Assembly (NCBI RefSeq): GCF_900116145.1
Contig: NZ_FPAB01000003.1
Coordinates: 620,184-684,183 of the forward strand
Direction: 5' to 3'
DNA: 64,000 nucleotides
From: Streptomyces harbinensis
Lineage (GTDB): Bacteria > Actinomycetota > Actinomycetes > Streptomycetales > Streptomycetaceae
Shown here: positions 44,742 through 55,011 of the stretch, in pieces
How the letters are laid out: every line of letters starts with the position of its first letter
How positions within the stretch are numbered: position 1 is the first letter of the stretch
The notes under the pieces: generated by a model
What the model was told of the DNA's origin: nothing
The model's input: the letters and a program-made list of their open reading frames with translations, nothing else
The model's database searches: none
Made by a program: the position numbers and the translations under genes

Positions 44742-45515
44742 ATGGCACGCACCCCGCTCATGGCGGGCAACTGGAAGATGAACCTCAACCACCTCGAGGC
44801 CATCGCCCAGGTCCAGAAACTGGCCTTCGGCCTGTCCGACAAGGACTACGACGCGGTGGAGGTGGCCGTGCTGCCGCCGTTCACCGATCTGCGCTCGGTG
44901 CAGACGCTGGTCGACGGCGACAAGCTGAAGATCAAGTACGGGGCGCAGGACGTCTCGGCGCACGACTCCGGCGCCTACACCGGTGAGATCTCCGGCGCCA
45001 TGCTCGCCAAGCTGAACTGCACCTACGCGGTGATCGGCCACTCCGAGCGGCGCCAGTACCACGGCGAGGACGACGCCACCTGCAACGCCAAGGTCAAGGC
45101 CGCCTACCGGTACGGGCTCACCCCGATCCTGTGCGTGGGCGAGGGCCTGGACGTCCGCAAGGCGGGCGGGCAGGTCGCCCATACCCTGGCGCAGCTCGAC
45201 GGCGCGCTGGCGGACATCCCGGCCGAGCAGGCGGCGAGCATCGTGATCGCCTACGAGCCGGTCTGGGCGATCGGCACCGGCGAGGTGGCCACCCCCGAGG
45301 ACGCGCAGGAGGTGTGCGGGGCGATCCGTGCCCGGCTGGCCGAGCTGTACGACGCGGAGCTGGCGGACGGCGTCCGCATCCAGTACGGCGGTTCGGTGAA
45401 GTCCGGCAACGTGGCCGCGATCATGGCGCAGCCCGATGTGGACGGCGCTCTGGTGGGCGGTGCGGCGCTGGACGCCGAGGAGTTCATCAAGATCGTCCGG
45501 TTCCGCGATCAGTAA
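44742..45515 (+). CDS. tpiA: Triose-phosphate isomerase
   Basis: A 257-aa TIM barrel interconverting glyceraldehyde 3-phosphate and dihydroxyacetone phosphate. [10 protein letters not shown] supplies active-site Asn and Lys, [10 protein letters not shown] the catalytic His, [13 protein letters not shown] the catalytic Glu with loop 6, and [11 protein letters not shown] the phosphate site. It starts 3 nt after pgk. Confidence 0.97.
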   Translation: MARTPLMAGNWKMNLNHLEAIAQVQKLAFGLSDKDYDAVEVAVLPPFTDLRSVQTLVDGDKLKIKYGAQDVSAHDSGAYTGEISGAMLAKLNCTYAVIGHSERRQYHGEDDATCNAKVKAAYRYGLTPILCVGEGLDVRKAGGQVAHTLAQLDGALADIPAEQAASIVIAYEPVWAIGTGEVATPEDAQEVCGAIRARLAELYDAELADGVRIQYGGSVKSGNVAAIMAQPDVDGALVGGAALDAEEFIKIVRFRDQ

Positions 45516-45516
45516 C

Positions 45517-45559
45517 GGTCCGGCCGTGCACTAGCGATACCCTGTCCGGGGGCCGGACC
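45517..45559. repeat. Inverted repeat enclosing a -10-like hexamer, tpiA-secG gap
   Basis: GGTCCGGCC (45517-45525) and GGCCGGACC (45551-45559) form a perfect 9-bp stem with a 25-nt loop containing TAGCGA and TACCCT. It starts right after the tpiA stop and could be a weak terminator, a processing hairpin, or an operator flanking a secG promoter. Confidence 0.4.
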
Positions 45560-45641
45560 GGTGACGTCCCGCGTCTCCACCCGGCCCCCGACGCCCTGTA
45601 CATTGTGTGTGTCCATCCGTCCGAGAGAGTTGGTCCCAGTC

Positions 45642-45872
45642 GTGGAATTGGCGCTCCAGATCGCCCTGATCGTCTTCAGCTTCCTGTTGGGGCTGCTTGT
45701 GCTGATGCACAAGGGAAAGGGCGGCGGCCTCTCCGACATGTTCGGTGGCGGCATGCAGTCCTCGGTGGGCGGATCGTCGGTCGCCGAACGCAACCTTGAC
45801 CGGATCACCGTGATCGTCGGGCTCATCTGGTTTGTGATCATCGTGCTGCTCGGTCTGCAGATGAAATCCTGA
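45642..45872 (+). CDS. secG: Preprotein translocase subunit SecG
   Basis: A 76-aa membrane protein of the SecYEG channel. GTG 45642 is chosen because the first membrane helix (LALQIALIVFSFLLGLLVLM) follows at once; upstream in-frame codons are not hydrophobic. The family-typical cytoplasmic loop HKGKGGGLSDMFGGG and SSVAERNLDRIT are present, then the second helix VIVGLIWFVIIVLLGL. Position after tpiA is the standard actinobacterial order. Confidence 0.95.
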   Translation: MELALQIALIVFSFLLGLLVLMHKGKGGGLSDMFGGGMQSSVGGSSVAERNLDRITVIVGLIWFVIIVLLGLQMKS

Positions 45873-45880
45873 CCACCGCA

Positions 45881-45902
45881 CGTCCCCGCGCCGGCGGGGA
45901 CG
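45881..45902 (+). terminator. Hairpin after secG
   Basis: CGTCCCCGC (45881-45889), loop GCCG, GCGGGGACG (45894-45902), followed by GTT; 8 nt after the stop. Confidence 0.65.
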
Positions 45903-45928
45903 GTTCCGGTCCGTCGTAACTCGGACAC

Positions 45929-45956
45929 TGGACGTGCGTTGAGCCTTGCATAGACT
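45929..45956 (+). promoter_or_regulatory. Candidate rbpA promoter
   Basis: TGGACG (45929-45934), 16-bp spacer, TAGACT (45951-45956), giving a leader of about 40 nt. The sigma-R-type GGAAT/GTT promoter reported for rbpA in S. coelicolor was looked for and not found in this stretch. Confidence 0.45.
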
Positions 45957-46000
45957 GAGGCGACTTCTTAGCACGTGTAGTGAGGCAGGGAGTTACGACA

Positions 46001-46336
46001 GTGGCAGGTGGCAACGCGATCCGGGGCAGCCGGGTCGGCGCGGGGCCGATGGGCGAGGCCGAGCGGGGCGAATCCGCGCCACGGCTGCGGGTCTCCTTCT
46101 GGTGCGCCAACGGACACGAGACACAGCCGAGTTTCGCCAGCGACGCGCAGATCCCGGACACCTGGGACTGCCAGCGCTGCGGCTTCCCGGCCGGCCCCGA
46201 ACGCGAGGCCCCCCCGGCCCCGCCGCGCACGGAGCCGTACAAGACCCACCTGGCCTACGTTCGCGAGCGCAGAAGCGCGGCGGACGGCGAGGCCATTCTG
46301 GCGGAGGCCCTGGCGAAACTGCGCGGCGAGATCTGA
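46001..46336 (+). CDS. rbpA: RNA polymerase-binding protein RbpA
   Basis: A 111-aa actinobacteria-specific activator that binds principal sigma factor and stabilises the open complex. GTG 46001 gives the family N-terminus (VAGGNAIRGSRVGAGPMGEAERGE) and follows GGCAGGGAG. The core domain has SFWCANGHETQPSF and CQRCGFPAG with its cysteines; YKTHLAYVRERRS leads into the sigma-interaction domain, ending AEALAKLRGEI. RbpA also contributes to basal rifampicin tolerance. Confidence 0.96.
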   Translation: MAGGNAIRGSRVGAGPMGEAERGESAPRLRVSFWCANGHETQPSFASDAQIPDTWDCQRCGFPAGPEREAPPAPPRTEPYKTHLAYVRERRSAADGEAILAEALAKLRGEI

Positions 46337-46411
46337 GCTCCCCCGCGCACGGGCCGTGAACACGGACGGGCGGCACGCCGCCGTTGCCGGTGATCGGCTA
46401 GCTTGGGCCGG

Positions 46412-48079
46412 GTGACAGAGAACAACAACGGCGCCGGGCGTCGTGGCAGGGTGGACCGGTCGGGGGAGTGGCGCGCGCTCGGGGAGCACCGGGACGCGGT
46501 GGGGGAGGTGTCGCTCCGCGAGCTGTTCGCGAAGGATCCCGGGCGGGCCGAGCGGTACTCCCTCGGTGTCGGTGATCTCCACGTGGACTTCTCCAAGCAG
46601 CTGGTGACGGACGAGACGCTGCGGCTGCTGCGCGATCTTGCCGCCGCGCGGGGGGTCGCCGAGCTGCGGGACGCCATGTTCCGGGGCGAGCGCATCAACA
46701 CCACCGAGGACCGGGCGGTGCTGCACACCGCGCTGCGCGCGCCGCGGGAGGCCGTCATCGAGGTGGACGGCGAGAACGTCGTCCCGGCCGTGCACGCCGT
46801 GCTGGAGAAGATGGCCGCCTTCGCCGACCGGGTGCGGTCGGGGGAGTGGAAGGGGTACACCGGGGAGCGGATCACCACCGTCGTCAACATCGGCATCGGC
46901 GGCTCCGATCTCGGGCCCGCCATGGCGTACGAGGTGCTGCGGCCGTTCACCGCGCGGGACATCGGCTTCCGGTTCGTCTCCAACGTGGACGGCGCCGATC
47001 TGCACGAGGCGGTGCGGGACCTCGATCCGGCGCGGACCCTGTTCATCGTCGCGTCCAAGACGTTCACCACCATCGAGACCATCACCAACGCCACCTCCGC
47101 GCGGCGCTGGCTGCTCGACGGGCTCGGCGGGGACGCCGCGGCCGTGGCCCGGCACTTCGTGGCGGTGTCGACGAACGCCGGCAAGGTCGCCGAGTTCGGT
47201 ATCGACACCGACAACATGTTCGAGTTCTGGGACTGGGTCGGCGGCCGGTACTCCTACGACTCGGCCATCGGCCTCTCGCTGATGATCGCGATCGGCCCCG
47301 CGCGATTCCGGGAGATGCTCCAGGGGTTCCACCTGGTCGACGAGCACTTCCGCACCGCGCCCGCCGAGGAGAACGTGCCGCTGCTGCTCGGGCTGCTCGG
47401 CGTCTGGTACGGCGCGTTCCACGACGCCCAGTCGCACGCGGTGCTGCCCTACAGCCACTACCTGTCGAAGTTCACCGCCTACCTCCAGCAACTCGACATG
47501 GAGTCCAACGGCAAGCGCGTGGACCGGCAGGGCGAGCCGGTGACCTGGCAGACCGGGCCGGTGGTGTGGGGCACGCCCGGCACCAACGGGCAGCACGCCT
47601 ACTTCCAGCTGCTGCACCAGGGGACCAAGCTGATCCCCGCCGACCTCATCGGCTTCGCCCGGCCGGTCGCCGAGCTGGCCCCCGATCTCGCCGCCCAGCA
47701 CGACCTGCTGATGGCCAATCTGTTCGCCCAGGGCCAGGCGCTCGCCTTCGGCAAGAGTGCCGAGGAGGTACGGGAGGAGGGTGTCGCCGAGGAGCTGGTG
47801 CCGCACCGCACCTTCCCCGGCAACCGGCCCACCACCACCATCCTGGCCACCGAGCTGTCCCCGTCCGTGCTGGGCCAGCTGATCGCCCTGTACGAGCACA
47901 AGGTGTTCGTCCAGGGCGCCGTCTGGGACATCGACTCCTTCGACCAGTGGGGGGTCGAGCTGGGCAAGGTCCTGGCCAAGCGGGTCGAGCCCGCCCTCAC
48001 CGAGGGGGCCGAGGTGCCCGGGCTCGACGCCTCGACCGGGGCCCTCGTCGCCCGGTACCGGGAGCTGCGCGGGAGATGA
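46412..48079 (+). CDS. pgi: Glucose-6-phosphate isomerase
   Basis: A 555-aa enzyme linking glucose 6-phosphate and fructose 6-phosphate. GTG 46412 follows -10 TAGCTT (46399-46404) by 7 nt, so the mRNA is probably leaderless. [31 protein letters not shown] (phosphate site), the [12 protein letters not shown] signature, and QLDMESNGK with [11 protein letters not shown] holding catalytic residues are present. It is convergent with the pentose phosphate operon, meeting pgl 24 nt downstream, so both glucose 6-phosphate routes sit side by side. Confidence 0.97.
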   Translation: MTENNNGAGRRGRVDRSGEWRALGEHRDAVGEVSLRELFAKDPGRAERYSLGVGDLHVDFSKQLVTDETLRLLRDLAAARGVAELRDAMFRGERINTTEDRAVLHTALRAPREAVIEVDGENVVPAVHAVLEKMAAFADRVRSGEWKGYTGERITTVVNIGIGGSDLGPAMAYEVLRPFTARDIGFRFVSNVDGADLHEAVRDLDPARTLFIVASKTFTTIETITNATSARRWLLDGLGGDAAAVARHFVAVSTNAGKVAEFGIDTDNMFEFWDWVGGRYSYDSAIGLSLMIAIGPARFREMLQGFHLVDEHFRTAPAEENVPLLLGLLGVWYGAFHDAQSHAVLPYSHYLSKFTAYLQQLDMESNGKRVDRQGEPVTWQTGPVVWGTPGTNGQHAYFQLLHQGTKLIPADLIGFARPVAELAPDLAAQHDLLMANLFAQGQALAFGKSAEEVREEGVAEELVPHRTFPGNRPTTTILATELSPSVLGQLIALYEHKVFVQGAVWDIDSFDQWGVELGKVLAKRVEPALTEGAEVPGLDASTGALVARYRELRGR

Positions 48080-48103
48080 CCCCCGCCCCCGGCGGCGGCC
48101 CGC

Positions 48104-48889
48104 TCAGGCCGTCGCCGGGGGATACAGCTGCGGTGGCAGCGCGGAGGCCGCCGCGCGGTCCAGCAGCCACAGGGTGCGGCTCTCGCCGTACGCGCCGGCC
48201 GCCGGTACCTGGAGTTCGCCCGGGCCCGACAGCGCGATCCGGGCCGCGTCCGCCTTGTCCTCGCCCGCCGCCAGCAGCCACACCTCGCGTGCGGTGCGGA
48301 TCGCCGGCAGGGTGAGGGTGATCCGGGTCGGCGGCGGCTTGGGCGCGCCGTGCACCGCCACCACCGGGCGTTCCCGCTCGTGCAGCGCGGGATGCTCCGG
48401 GAACAGCGACGCCACATGGGTGTCGGGGCCCACGCCCAGCAGCAGTACGTCGAACCGCGGCACCGCGCCGTGGTTCAGCACGTCGCGGGCCGTGGCCAGC
48501 TCCGCCGCGTACCCCTCGGCCGCCGCCTCCGCGTCATTGCCCCACGGGCCGTCGGAGGCCGGCATCGGATGCACCCGGGACGGGTCCACCGGGACCCGCT
48601 CCAGCAGCGCCTCGCGGGCCTGGACCTCGTTGCGGTCCGGGTCCCCGGCGGGCAGGAAACGCTCGTCCCCCCACCACAGATCCAGCCGCCCCCAGTCCAC
48701 CGCGTCCCGCGCCGGGGAGGCCGCCAGCGCGGCCAGCAGCCCGTTGCCGTTGCGGCCACCGGTCAGCACCACCGAGGCGGTGCCGCGTGCGGCCTGGGCG
48801 TCCACGATCTTCGTGATCAGCCGGGCGGCGGCGGCCTGCGCCATCAGCTCCTTGTCGCGGTGGACCACCACCTGCGGGGTGGCCGTCAC
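48104..48889 (-). CDS. pgl: 6-phosphogluconolactonase
   Basis: A 261-aa DevB-type lactonase, second step of the oxidative pentose phosphate pathway. GTG 48889 overlaps the opcA stop by 4 nt (GTGA), implying translational coupling. VVLTGGRNGNGLLAAL (phosphate loop), LWWGDERFLPAGDPDRNE and LLLGVGPDTHVASLFP are family motifs with catalytic His and Glu/Arg residues. It is the last gene of tkt-tal-zwf-opcA-pgl. Confidence 0.95.
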   Translation of the reverse strand: MTATPQVVVHRDKELMAQAAAARLITKIVDAQAARGTASVVLTGGRNGNGLLAALAASPARDAVDWGRLDLWWGDERFLPAGDPDRNEVQAREALLERVPVDPSRVHPMPASDGPWGNDAEAAAEGYAAELATARDVLNHGAVPRFDVLLLGVGPDTHVASLFPEHPALHERERPVVAVHGAPKPPPTRITLTLPAIRTAREVWLLAAGEDKADAARIALSGPGELQVPAAGAYGESRTLWLLDRAAASALPPQLYPPATA

Positions 48890-49815
48890 CGCTGTGCTCC
48901 CGCCGCCGCGCCGAAGCGCAGCGCTTCCGCGTACGCCTCGTCCGGGTCGAGCCGGCGCAGCTCCTCGGCGATCAGCTCCGCCGTGGAGCGCCGGTGCAGC
49001 GCCACATGCCGGTCCGGCTGCCCCGGCACCGCCAGCTTCGCCAGCGACCCGGTCGGCCGGTCCAGACAGATCGTGCCGTCCTCGGTGAGCAGCCGCACGG
49101 CCGTGATGCCGGGCCCGGGGGTCGGCACCCGCTCGACCGGGACGCCCAGCCGCTCCGCCAGCCACAGGGCCAGCAACTCGGTGGAGGGGTTGTGCTCCTC
49201 GCCCTCCACCACCGCCGAGTCGATCCGGCCGTGCTTCTGGTCGAGCGCCGCGGCCAGCACACTGCGCCACGGGGTGATCCGCGTCCACGCCAGATCGGTG
49301 TCGCCCGGCGAGTAGACCTCGGCGCGCGCCCCGAGCACCGCCACCGGGTCCTCGTTCGCCGCCGCGTCCATGATCCGCCGCTGCGCCAGCGTCCCCAGCA
49401 GATCGCGCTCCGGGTGCGCCGGGGCGTCCTGCGGCCACCACACCACCACCGGGGCGTCCGGCAGCAGCAGCGGCAGCACCACGCTGTAGGCGTGCGCCGA
49501 CAGCTCGCCGTGCAGCCGCAGCAGTACGGTCTCGCCGCTGCCGGTCTCCCCGCCGACCCTGACCTCGGCGTCCAGGTGGGAGCCGGCGTGCTCCCGCGAG
49601 GAGCGTCCCGGCCGCCGGATGACGACCAGGATGCGCGAGGGGTGTTCCTTGGACGCCTCGCTGGCCGCCTTCAGCGCGTCGTAGTGGTTGCCCTCGTCGG
49701 TGACGATGACCAGGGTCAGCACAATGCCTACCGCCGGGGTTCCCGTTGCCCGCCTGGCCTGGACCAGGGCGGCGTTGATCTGACTGACTGTGGTGTCCGT
49801 GAGGTCGATCTTCAT
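48886..49815 (-). CDS. opcA: Glucose-6-phosphate dehydrogenase assembly protein OpcA
   Basis: A 309-aa actinobacterial/cyanobacterial protein needed for full activity or assembly of Zwf. N-terminus [20 protein letters not shown], then [10 protein letters not shown], a [11 protein letters not shown] strand with the family WWP motif, [11 protein letters not shown] and a C-terminal [19 protein letters not shown]. Its ATG overlaps the end of zwf by 4 nt and its stop overlaps pgl. Confidence 0.94.
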   Translation of the reverse strand: MKIDLTDTTVSQINAALVQARRATGTPAVGIVLTLVIVTDEGNHYDALKAASEASKEHPSRILVVIRRPGRSSREHAGSHLDAEVRVGGETGSGETVLLRLHGELSAHAYSVVLPLLLPDAPVVVWWPQDAPAHPERDLLGTLAQRRIMDAAANEDPVAVLGARAEVYSPGDTDLAWTRITPWRSVLAAALDQKHGRIDSAVVEGEEHNPSTELLALWLAERLGVPVERVPTPGPGITAVRLLTEDGTICLDRPTGSLAKLAVPGQPDRHVALHRRSTAELIAEELRRLDPDEAYAEALRFGAAAGAQR

Positions 49816-51380
49816 GGCCGCCGCCAGCTCCGTCCGTCCAGGGAGAGCATGTCATCAGCCGCCTTGGGCCCCCAGGTGCCGGCCGGGTACGGCTCGGGCC
49901 GGCCGTGGCCCGCCCAGAACTCCTCGATGGGGTCGAGGATTTCCCACGAGCGCTCCACCTCCTGGTGGCGCGGGAACAGGTTGGCGTCCCCGAGCAGCAC
50001 GTCCAGGATCAGCCGCTCGTACGCCTCCGGGCTGGATTCGGTGAACGACTCGCCGTAGGCGAAGTCCATCGTCACGTCCCGGATCTCCATCTGGGTGCCG
50101 GGCACCTTGGAGCCGAACCTGATGGTGACGCCCTCGTCCGGCTGCACCCGGATGACCAGCGCGTTGTTGCGCAGCTCCTGGGTGTCGGTGGCGTCGAAGG
50201 GTGAGTACGGCGCCCGCTGGAAGACCACCGCGATCTCGGTGACCCGGCGGCCCAGACGCTTGCCGGTGCGCAGATAGAACGGCACCCCGGCCCAGCGCCG
50301 GTTGTCGATCTCCAGCTTGATCGCGGCGTAGGTGTCGGTCACCGACTTGGGGTCGATGCCGTCCTCCTCCAGATAGCCGGCCACCTTCTGGCCGCCCTGC
50401 CAGCCGCCGGTGTACTGGCCGCGCACCGTGTGCCGGGCCAGGTCCTGCGGCAGCCGCACCGCGCTGAGCACCTTCAGCTTCTCGGCGACCAGGGACTCGG
50501 CGTCGAAGCCCGAGGGCTCCTCCATCGCGGTCAGCGCCAGCAGCTGGAGCAGGTGGTTCTGGATGACGTCGCGGGCTGAGCCGATGCCGTCGTAGTACCC
50601 GGCCCGGCCGCCGATGCCGATGTCCTCGGCCATGGTGATCTGCACATGATCGACGTACGACCGGTTCCACAGCGGCTCGAACAGGGTGTTGGCGAACCGC
50701 AGCGCCAGGATGTTCTGGACGGTCTCCTTGCCCAGGTAGTGGTCGATGCGGAAGACCTCGTGCGGCGCGAACACATCGTGGACGACCGCGTTCAGCTCCT
50801 GCGCGGACGCCAGATCGTGGCCGAACGGCTTCTCGATGACGGCCCGCCGCCAGCTGTCGCCCTGCCCCTCGGACAGGCCGTGCTTCTTCAGCTGGCGCAC
50901 CACCGTGGGGAAGAACTTCGGCGGTACGGAGAGGTAGAAAGCGAAGTTGCCGCCGGTGCCGCGCTCCTTGTCCAGCGCCTCGATCGTCTCGCGCAGCGTG
51001 TCGAACGCCACGTCGTCGTCGAAGGTGCCGGGCACGAAGCGCATGCCCTCGGCCAGTTGCCGCCAGACCTCCTCACGGAAGGGGGTGCGGGCGTGCTCCA
51101 TGACCGAGTCGTGCACGACCTGGGCGAAGTCCTCGTTCTCCCAGTCCCGGCGGGCGAAGCCCACCAGCGAGAAGCCCGGGGGCAGCAGCCCCCGGTTGGC
51201 CAGGTCGTACACCGCCGGCATGAGCTTCTTGCGGGACAGATCGCCGGTGACCCCGAAGATCACCAGGCCCGACGGCCCCGCGATACGCGGGAGCCGCCGG
51301 TCCTGCGGGGTGCGCAGCGGGTTGGCACGGACGCCGGGGATCTGCCCGGCGCCCGGCGCGTTCGCAGCTGAGCCGCTCAC
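49812..51380 (-). CDS. zwf: Glucose-6-phosphate 1-dehydrogenase
   Basis: A 522-aa NADP-dependent enzyme, first committed step of the pentose phosphate pathway. GTG 51380 lies 6 nt from the end of tal. [15 protein letters not shown] is the NADP site, VIEKPFGHD and RIDHYLGKE hold the substrate lysine and catalytic His, and the domain ends with IEEFWAGHG. The N-terminal about 30 residues (Ala/Pro/Arg-rich) are variable. It is translated with OpcA, whose start it overlaps. Confidence 0.97.
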   Translation of the reverse strand: MSGSAANAPGAGQIPGVRANPLRTPQDRRLPRIAGPSGLVIFGVTGDLSRKKLMPAVYDLANRGLLPPGFSLVGFARRDWENEDFAQVVHDSVMEHARTPFREEVWRQLAEGMRFVPGTFDDDVAFDTLRETIEALDKERGTGGNFAFYLSVPPKFFPTVVRQLKKHGLSEGQGDSWRRAVIEKPFGHDLASAQELNAVVHDVFAPHEVFRIDHYLGKETVQNILALRFANTLFEPLWNRSYVDHVQITMAEDIGIGGRAGYYDGIGSARDVIQNHLLQLLALTAMEEPSGFDAESLVAEKLKVLSAVRLPQDLARHTVRGQYTGGWQGGQKVAGYLEEDGIDPKSVTDTYAAIKLEIDNRRWAGVPFYLRTGKRLGRRVTEIAVVFQRAPYSPFDATDTQELRNNALVIRVQPDEGVTIRFGSKVPGTQMEIRDVTMDFAYGESFTESSPEAYERLILDVLLGDANLFPRHQEVERSWEILDPIEEFWAGHGRPEPYPAGTWGPKAADDMLSLDGRSWRRP

Positions 51381-51386
51381 CGTCGC

Positions 51387-52505
51387 TCAGACCTCCCCGC
51401 CGGCGAGCCGCTCGAGTTCGGCCTGGGTGGAGTCGAGCAGCGCGGTCCACGCCGACTCGAACTTCTCCACGCCCTCGTCCTCCAGCAGCTGCACGACCTC
51501 GTCGTAGGAGATGCCGGCGGCGGCGAGCGCGTCCAGGTCGGCGCGGGCCTGCTCGTAGGTGCCCGCGATGGTGTTGCCGGTGATCTCGCCGTGGTCCTCG
51601 GTGGCCTTGAGGGTGGCCTCCGGCATGGTGTTGACGGTGCCGGGGGCGACCAGCTCGGTCACGTAGAGGGTGTCCGGGTAGGCCGGGTCCTTCACACCGG
51701 TGGAGGCCCACAGCGGGCGCTGCTCGTTGGCGCCGGCCTTGGCCAGGGCGCGCCAGCGGTCGGAGGCGATGACCTCCTCGTACGCCTGGTAGGCGAGCCG
51801 GGCGTTGGCGAGGGCGGCCTTGCCGCGCAGCGCCTTGGCCTCCTCGGTGCCCAGCGCTTCCAGGCGCTTGTCGATCTCGGTGTCGACCCGGGACACGAAG
51901 AAGGACGCCACCGAGTGGATGGTGGAGATCTCCAGGCCCCTGGCCTGGGCCTGCTCCAGACCGGTCAGGTAGGCGTCCATCACCTCGCGGTAGCGCTCCA
52001 GGGAGAAGATCAGCGTGACGTTGACGCTGATGCCCCGGGCGATGGTCTCGGTGATGGCGGGCAGCCCGGCCCGGGTGGCCGGGATCTTGATGAAGGTGTT
52101 GGGGCGCTCCACCAGCCAGGCCAGCTGCTTGGCCTCGGCGACGGTGGCCCGGGTGTTGTGCGCCAGGCGCGGGTCGACCTCGATGGAGACCCGGCCGTCG
52201 CGGCCCTCGGTCGCGTCGTACACCGGGCGCAGGACGTCGGCGGCGTCCCGCACGTCGGCCGTGGTGATCATGCGGACGGCCTCTTCGACCGTGACCTTCC
52301 GGGTGGCGAGGTCGGTCAGCTGGGTCTCGTACCCGTCGCCCTGCGAGATCGCCTTCTGGAAGATCGCTGGATTGGTGGTCACCCCGACGACGTGCTGCTG
52401 GTCGAGCAGCTCACCGAGGTCGCCGGACGTGATGCGCTTGCGCGACAGGTCGTCCAGCCAGATCGCGACACCCTCCTCGGAGAGCCGCTTGAGTGCGTCG
52501 GTCAT
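51387..52505 (-). CDS. tal: Transaldolase
   Basis: A 372-aa TalB-like enzyme transferring a dihydroxyacetone unit. ATG 52505 follows GCAGGGGA. N-terminus [45 protein letters not shown], the Schiff-base Lys in [23 protein letters not shown] and [10 protein letters not shown] are typical of the actinobacterial class. It lies between tkt (35 nt) and zwf (6 nt). Confidence 0.96.
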   Translation of the reverse strand: MTDALKRLSEEGVAIWLDDLSRKRITSGDLGELLDQQHVVGVTTNPAIFQKAISQGDGYETQLTDLATRKVTVEEAVRMITTADVRDAADVLRPVYDATEGRDGRVSIEVDPRLAHNTRATVAEAKQLAWLVERPNTFIKIPATRAGLPAITETIARGISVNVTLIFSLERYREVMDAYLTGLEQAQARGLEISTIHSVASFFVSRVDTEIDKRLEALGTEEAKALRGKAALANARLAYQAYEEVIASDRWRALAKAGANEQRPLWASTGVKDPAYPDTLYVTELVAPGTVNTMPEATLKATEDHGEITGNTIAGTYEQARADLDALAAAGISYDEVVQLLEDEGVEKFESAWTALLDSTQAELERLAGGEV

Positions 52506-52540
52506 GGAAATCGCATCCCCTGCTTGTTGTCTCTTAGAAT

Positions 52541-54619
52541 TCAGCGCTCTGCGGCGGCCAGGGATTCCCGGGCCGCCTGGGCGACGGCCTCCGGGGTGAT
52601 CCCGAACTCGCGGTAGAGCGTCTGGTAGTCCGCGGACGCCCCGAAGTGCTCCAGCGAAACGATCCGCCCGGCGGTGCCGACGTAGCGGTGCCAGGTCAGC
52701 CCGACCCCGGCCTCGACCGCGACGCGGGCCGCCACGACCGGCAGCAGCACATGGTCGCGGTAGGACTGATCCTGCTCCTCGAACCACTCCACGCACGGCA
52801 TCGACACCACCCGGGTGGGGACGCCCTCGGCCTGGAGCACCTCACGGGCGGCCAGCGCGAGCTGCAGCTCGGAGCCGGTGCCGATGAGGATGAGGCGCGG
52901 GGTGCCGCCCTCGGCCTCGGTGTGGATGTAACCGCCGCGCACCGTGTTCTCGTTCGGCGCGTAGGTGGGCACGTTCTGCCGGGTGAGCGCGAGGCCGTGC
53001 GGCGCCGGCTTGGTGGCGTACCGCTCGAGGATCTCCCGCCACGCCAGGACGGTCTCGTTCGCGTCGGCCGGGCGCACGATGTTCAGGCCGGGGATGGCGC
53101 GCAGCGCGGACAGGTGCTCCACCGGCTGGTGGGTGGGGCCGTCCTCGCCGAGGCCGATGGAGTCGTGCGTCCACACGTAGGTGACCGGCGCCCCCATCAG
53201 GGCGGCCAGCCGCACGGCGGGGCGCATGTAGTCGGAGAACACCAGGAACGTACCGCCGTACACCCGGGTGTTGCCGTGCAGCGCGATGCCGTTCATGGCC
53301 GAGCCCATGGCGTGCTCGCGGATGCCGAAGTGGATGGTGCGGCCGTACGGGTCGGCGCCGGGCAGCGAGTTGCCCTCGGGGAGGAAGGAGGCGCTGCCGT
53401 CGATGGTGGTGTTGTTGGAGCCGGCCAGGTCGGCGGAGCCGCCCCACAGCTCGGGGATGACCGGGCCCAACTCGCTGAGCACCTTGCCGGAGGCCTTGCG
53501 GGTGGCGACGTCCTTGCCGGCCGGGAAGGCGGGCAGCGCCTTCTCCCAGCCCTCGGGCAGCCGGGCCGCGCGGATGCGGTCGAATTCGGCCGCGCGCTCC
53601 GGGTTGGCCTCGCGCCAGGCGGCCAGCCGCTCCTCCCACGCGGCGCGCGCCCGCCGGCCGCGTTCGGTGACGGCGCGGGTGTGGGCGAGCACCTCGGGGG
53701 CGACCTCGAAGGACTTGGTGGGGTCGAAGCCCAGGACCTCCTTGGTGGCGGCGACCTCGTCCGCGCCGAGCGCCGAGCCGTGCGCGGCCTCGGTGTTCTG
53801 GGCGTTGGGGGCCGGCCAGGCGATGATCGAGCGGGCGGCGACGATGGAGGGCCGGTCGGTGACGGCCTGGGCGGCGAGCAGCGCCTCGTGGACGGCCTTC
53901 GGGTCCAGGTCGCCGTTCTCCAGCGGGGCCACTCGCTGGATGTGCCAGCCGTACGCCTCGAAGCGGGCCAGGGTGTCCTCGGAGATCGCGGTCTCGGTGT
54001 CACCCTCGATGGAAATGTGATTGTCGTCCCACAGCAGGACGAGGTTGCCGAGCTTCTGGTGCCCGGCCAGCGAGGCGGCCTCGGCGGCCACACCCTCCTG
54101 GAGGCAGCCGTCACCCGCGAACACCCAGATGGTGTGGTCGAACGGGGAGGTGCCCGGCGCGGCCTCCGGGTCGAACAGACCGCGCTCGTAGCGGGCGGAC
54201 ATCGCCATGCCCACCGCGTTGGCCACGCCCTGGCCCAGCGGCCCGGTGGTGGTCTCCACCCCCACGGTGTGCCCGTGCTCGGGGTGCCCGGGGGTACGGC
54301 TGTCCCAGGTGCGGAAGGACTTCAGATCGTCCAGCTCCAGGCCGTACCCGGCCAGGTACAGCTGGATGTACAGCGTGAGGCTGGTGTGACCCACGGACAG
54401 GACGAAGCGGTCCCGGCCGGTCCAGTCGGGCTCCGACGGGTCGTGCCGCAGCAGCTTCTGGAACAGCACGTAGGCGGCGGGGGCCAGCGACATGGCCGTA
54501 CCGGGGTGGCCGTTTCCGACCTTCTGTACGGCGTCCATGGCCAGAACACGAACGGTGTCGACGGCCCGCTGGTCCAGCTCGGTCCAGTCGAGGGCTGAGG
54601 TGGTCGGCTTGGTGCTCAC
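52541..54619 (-). CDS. tkt: Transketolase
   Basis: A 692-aa thiamin diphosphate enzyme of the non-oxidative pentose phosphate pathway. [41 protein letters not shown], the ThDP motif [19 protein letters not shown]...LVLLWDDN, then [14 protein letters not shown] and [15 protein letters not shown] for substrate and diphosphate contacts. First gene of the operon; its promoter must lie in the 388-bp gap facing ctaB. GTG 54619 has only a weak ribosome site nearby (GCAGG), with GAGGAG further out. Confidence 0.97.
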   Translation of the reverse strand: MSTKPTTSALDWTELDQRAVDTVRVLAMDAVQKVGNGHPGTAMSLAPAAYVLFQKLLRHDPSEPDWTGRDRFVLSVGHTSLTLYIQLYLAGYGLELDDLKSFRTWDSRTPGHPEHGHTVGVETTTGPLGQGVANAVGMAMSARYERGLFDPEAAPGTSPFDHTIWVFAGDGCLQEGVAAEAASLAGHQKLGNLVLLWDDNHISIEGDTETAISEDTLARFEAYGWHIQRVAPLENGDLDPKAVHEALLAAQAVTDRPSIVAARSIIAWPAPNAQNTEAAHGSALGADEVAATKEVLGFDPTKSFEVAPEVLAHTRAVTERGRRARAAWEERLAAWREANPERAAEFDRIRAARLPEGWEKALPAFPAGKDVATRKASGKVLSELGPVIPELWGGSADLAGSNNTTIDGSASFLPEGNSLPGADPYGRTIHFGIREHAMGSAMNGIALHGNTRVYGGTFLVFSDYMRPAVRLAALMGAPVTYVWTHDSIGLGEDGPTHQPVEHLSALRAIPGLNIVRPADANETVLAWREILERYATKPAPHGLALTRQNVPTYAPNENTVRGGYIHTEAEGGTPRLILIGTGSELQLALAAREVLQAEGVPTRVVSMPCVEWFEEQDQSYRDHVLLPVVAARVAVEAGVGLTWHRYVGTAGRIVSLEHFGASADYQTLYREFGITPEAVAQAARESLAAAER

Positions 54620-54936
54620 CCTGCGTCAGGGCTCCTCTCCGCGGTCGATAGGTCCGGTGATGCGTTCTCCCACCGGAAGCGGCGCGAGGCTCACCGGGCG
54701 GTCCGAGCCTACCCCTGGCGTGCGGGGGTCCTGTGTCCGCGTTCGTCCAGTGGTCGGGGGGTGCGGCGGCGCTGCCGGCCCCGGCGGACGGTGAACGGAC
54801 CGTGGTGGCGATGACGCGACCCACCATCCCAGGCGCGCCGCGCCCTCGCACGCGGCACGCCCGGCGTGGGGCGACCCCGGAGACAAGGTGGGTATCTCGG
54901 GCGTCTAGAGTGACGGTGTTCATGTGAGGGGCGTCC
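54620..54936. other. Divergent tkt/ctaB intergenic region
   Basis: About 320 bp between divergent operons before the upstream ORF. A TAGAGT -10-like hexamer at 54906-54911 faces ctaB and would start the mRNA about 20 nt before the upstream ORF. No clear -35, no operator dyad and no RNA gene were recognised. The tkt promoter could not be placed with confidence. Confidence 0.4.
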
Positions 54937-55011
54937 ATGAGCGGTCAGCGGCACGACGGCCGCTACGCCGGTGCCCCGACGCTGATCTCGCAGAATCAGG
55001 GGTGTCCGTGA
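54937..55011 (+). CDS. Candidate 24-codon leader peptide coupled to ctaB, ending Cys-Pro
   Basis: ATG 54937 has an excellent ribosome site GAGGGG (54926-54931) at 5-nt spacing, better than the one before ctaB. The peptide starts [12 protein letters not shown] and ends ISQNQGCP. Its TGA (55009-55011) overlaps the ctaB GTG (55008-55010) as GTGA, so ribosomes finishing the leader could reinitiate at ctaB. Cys-Pro is the core of heme-regulatory motifs, and the downstream enzyme makes heme O. Whether it is translated or senses heme is unproven. Confidence 0.4.
   Translation: MSGQRHDGRYAGAPTLISQNQGCP

Noticed and set aside
45873..46000. Sigma-R-type promoter of rbpA
   Set aside because: No GGAAT-spacer-GTT pattern could be found; a principal-sigma-like pair is listed instead.
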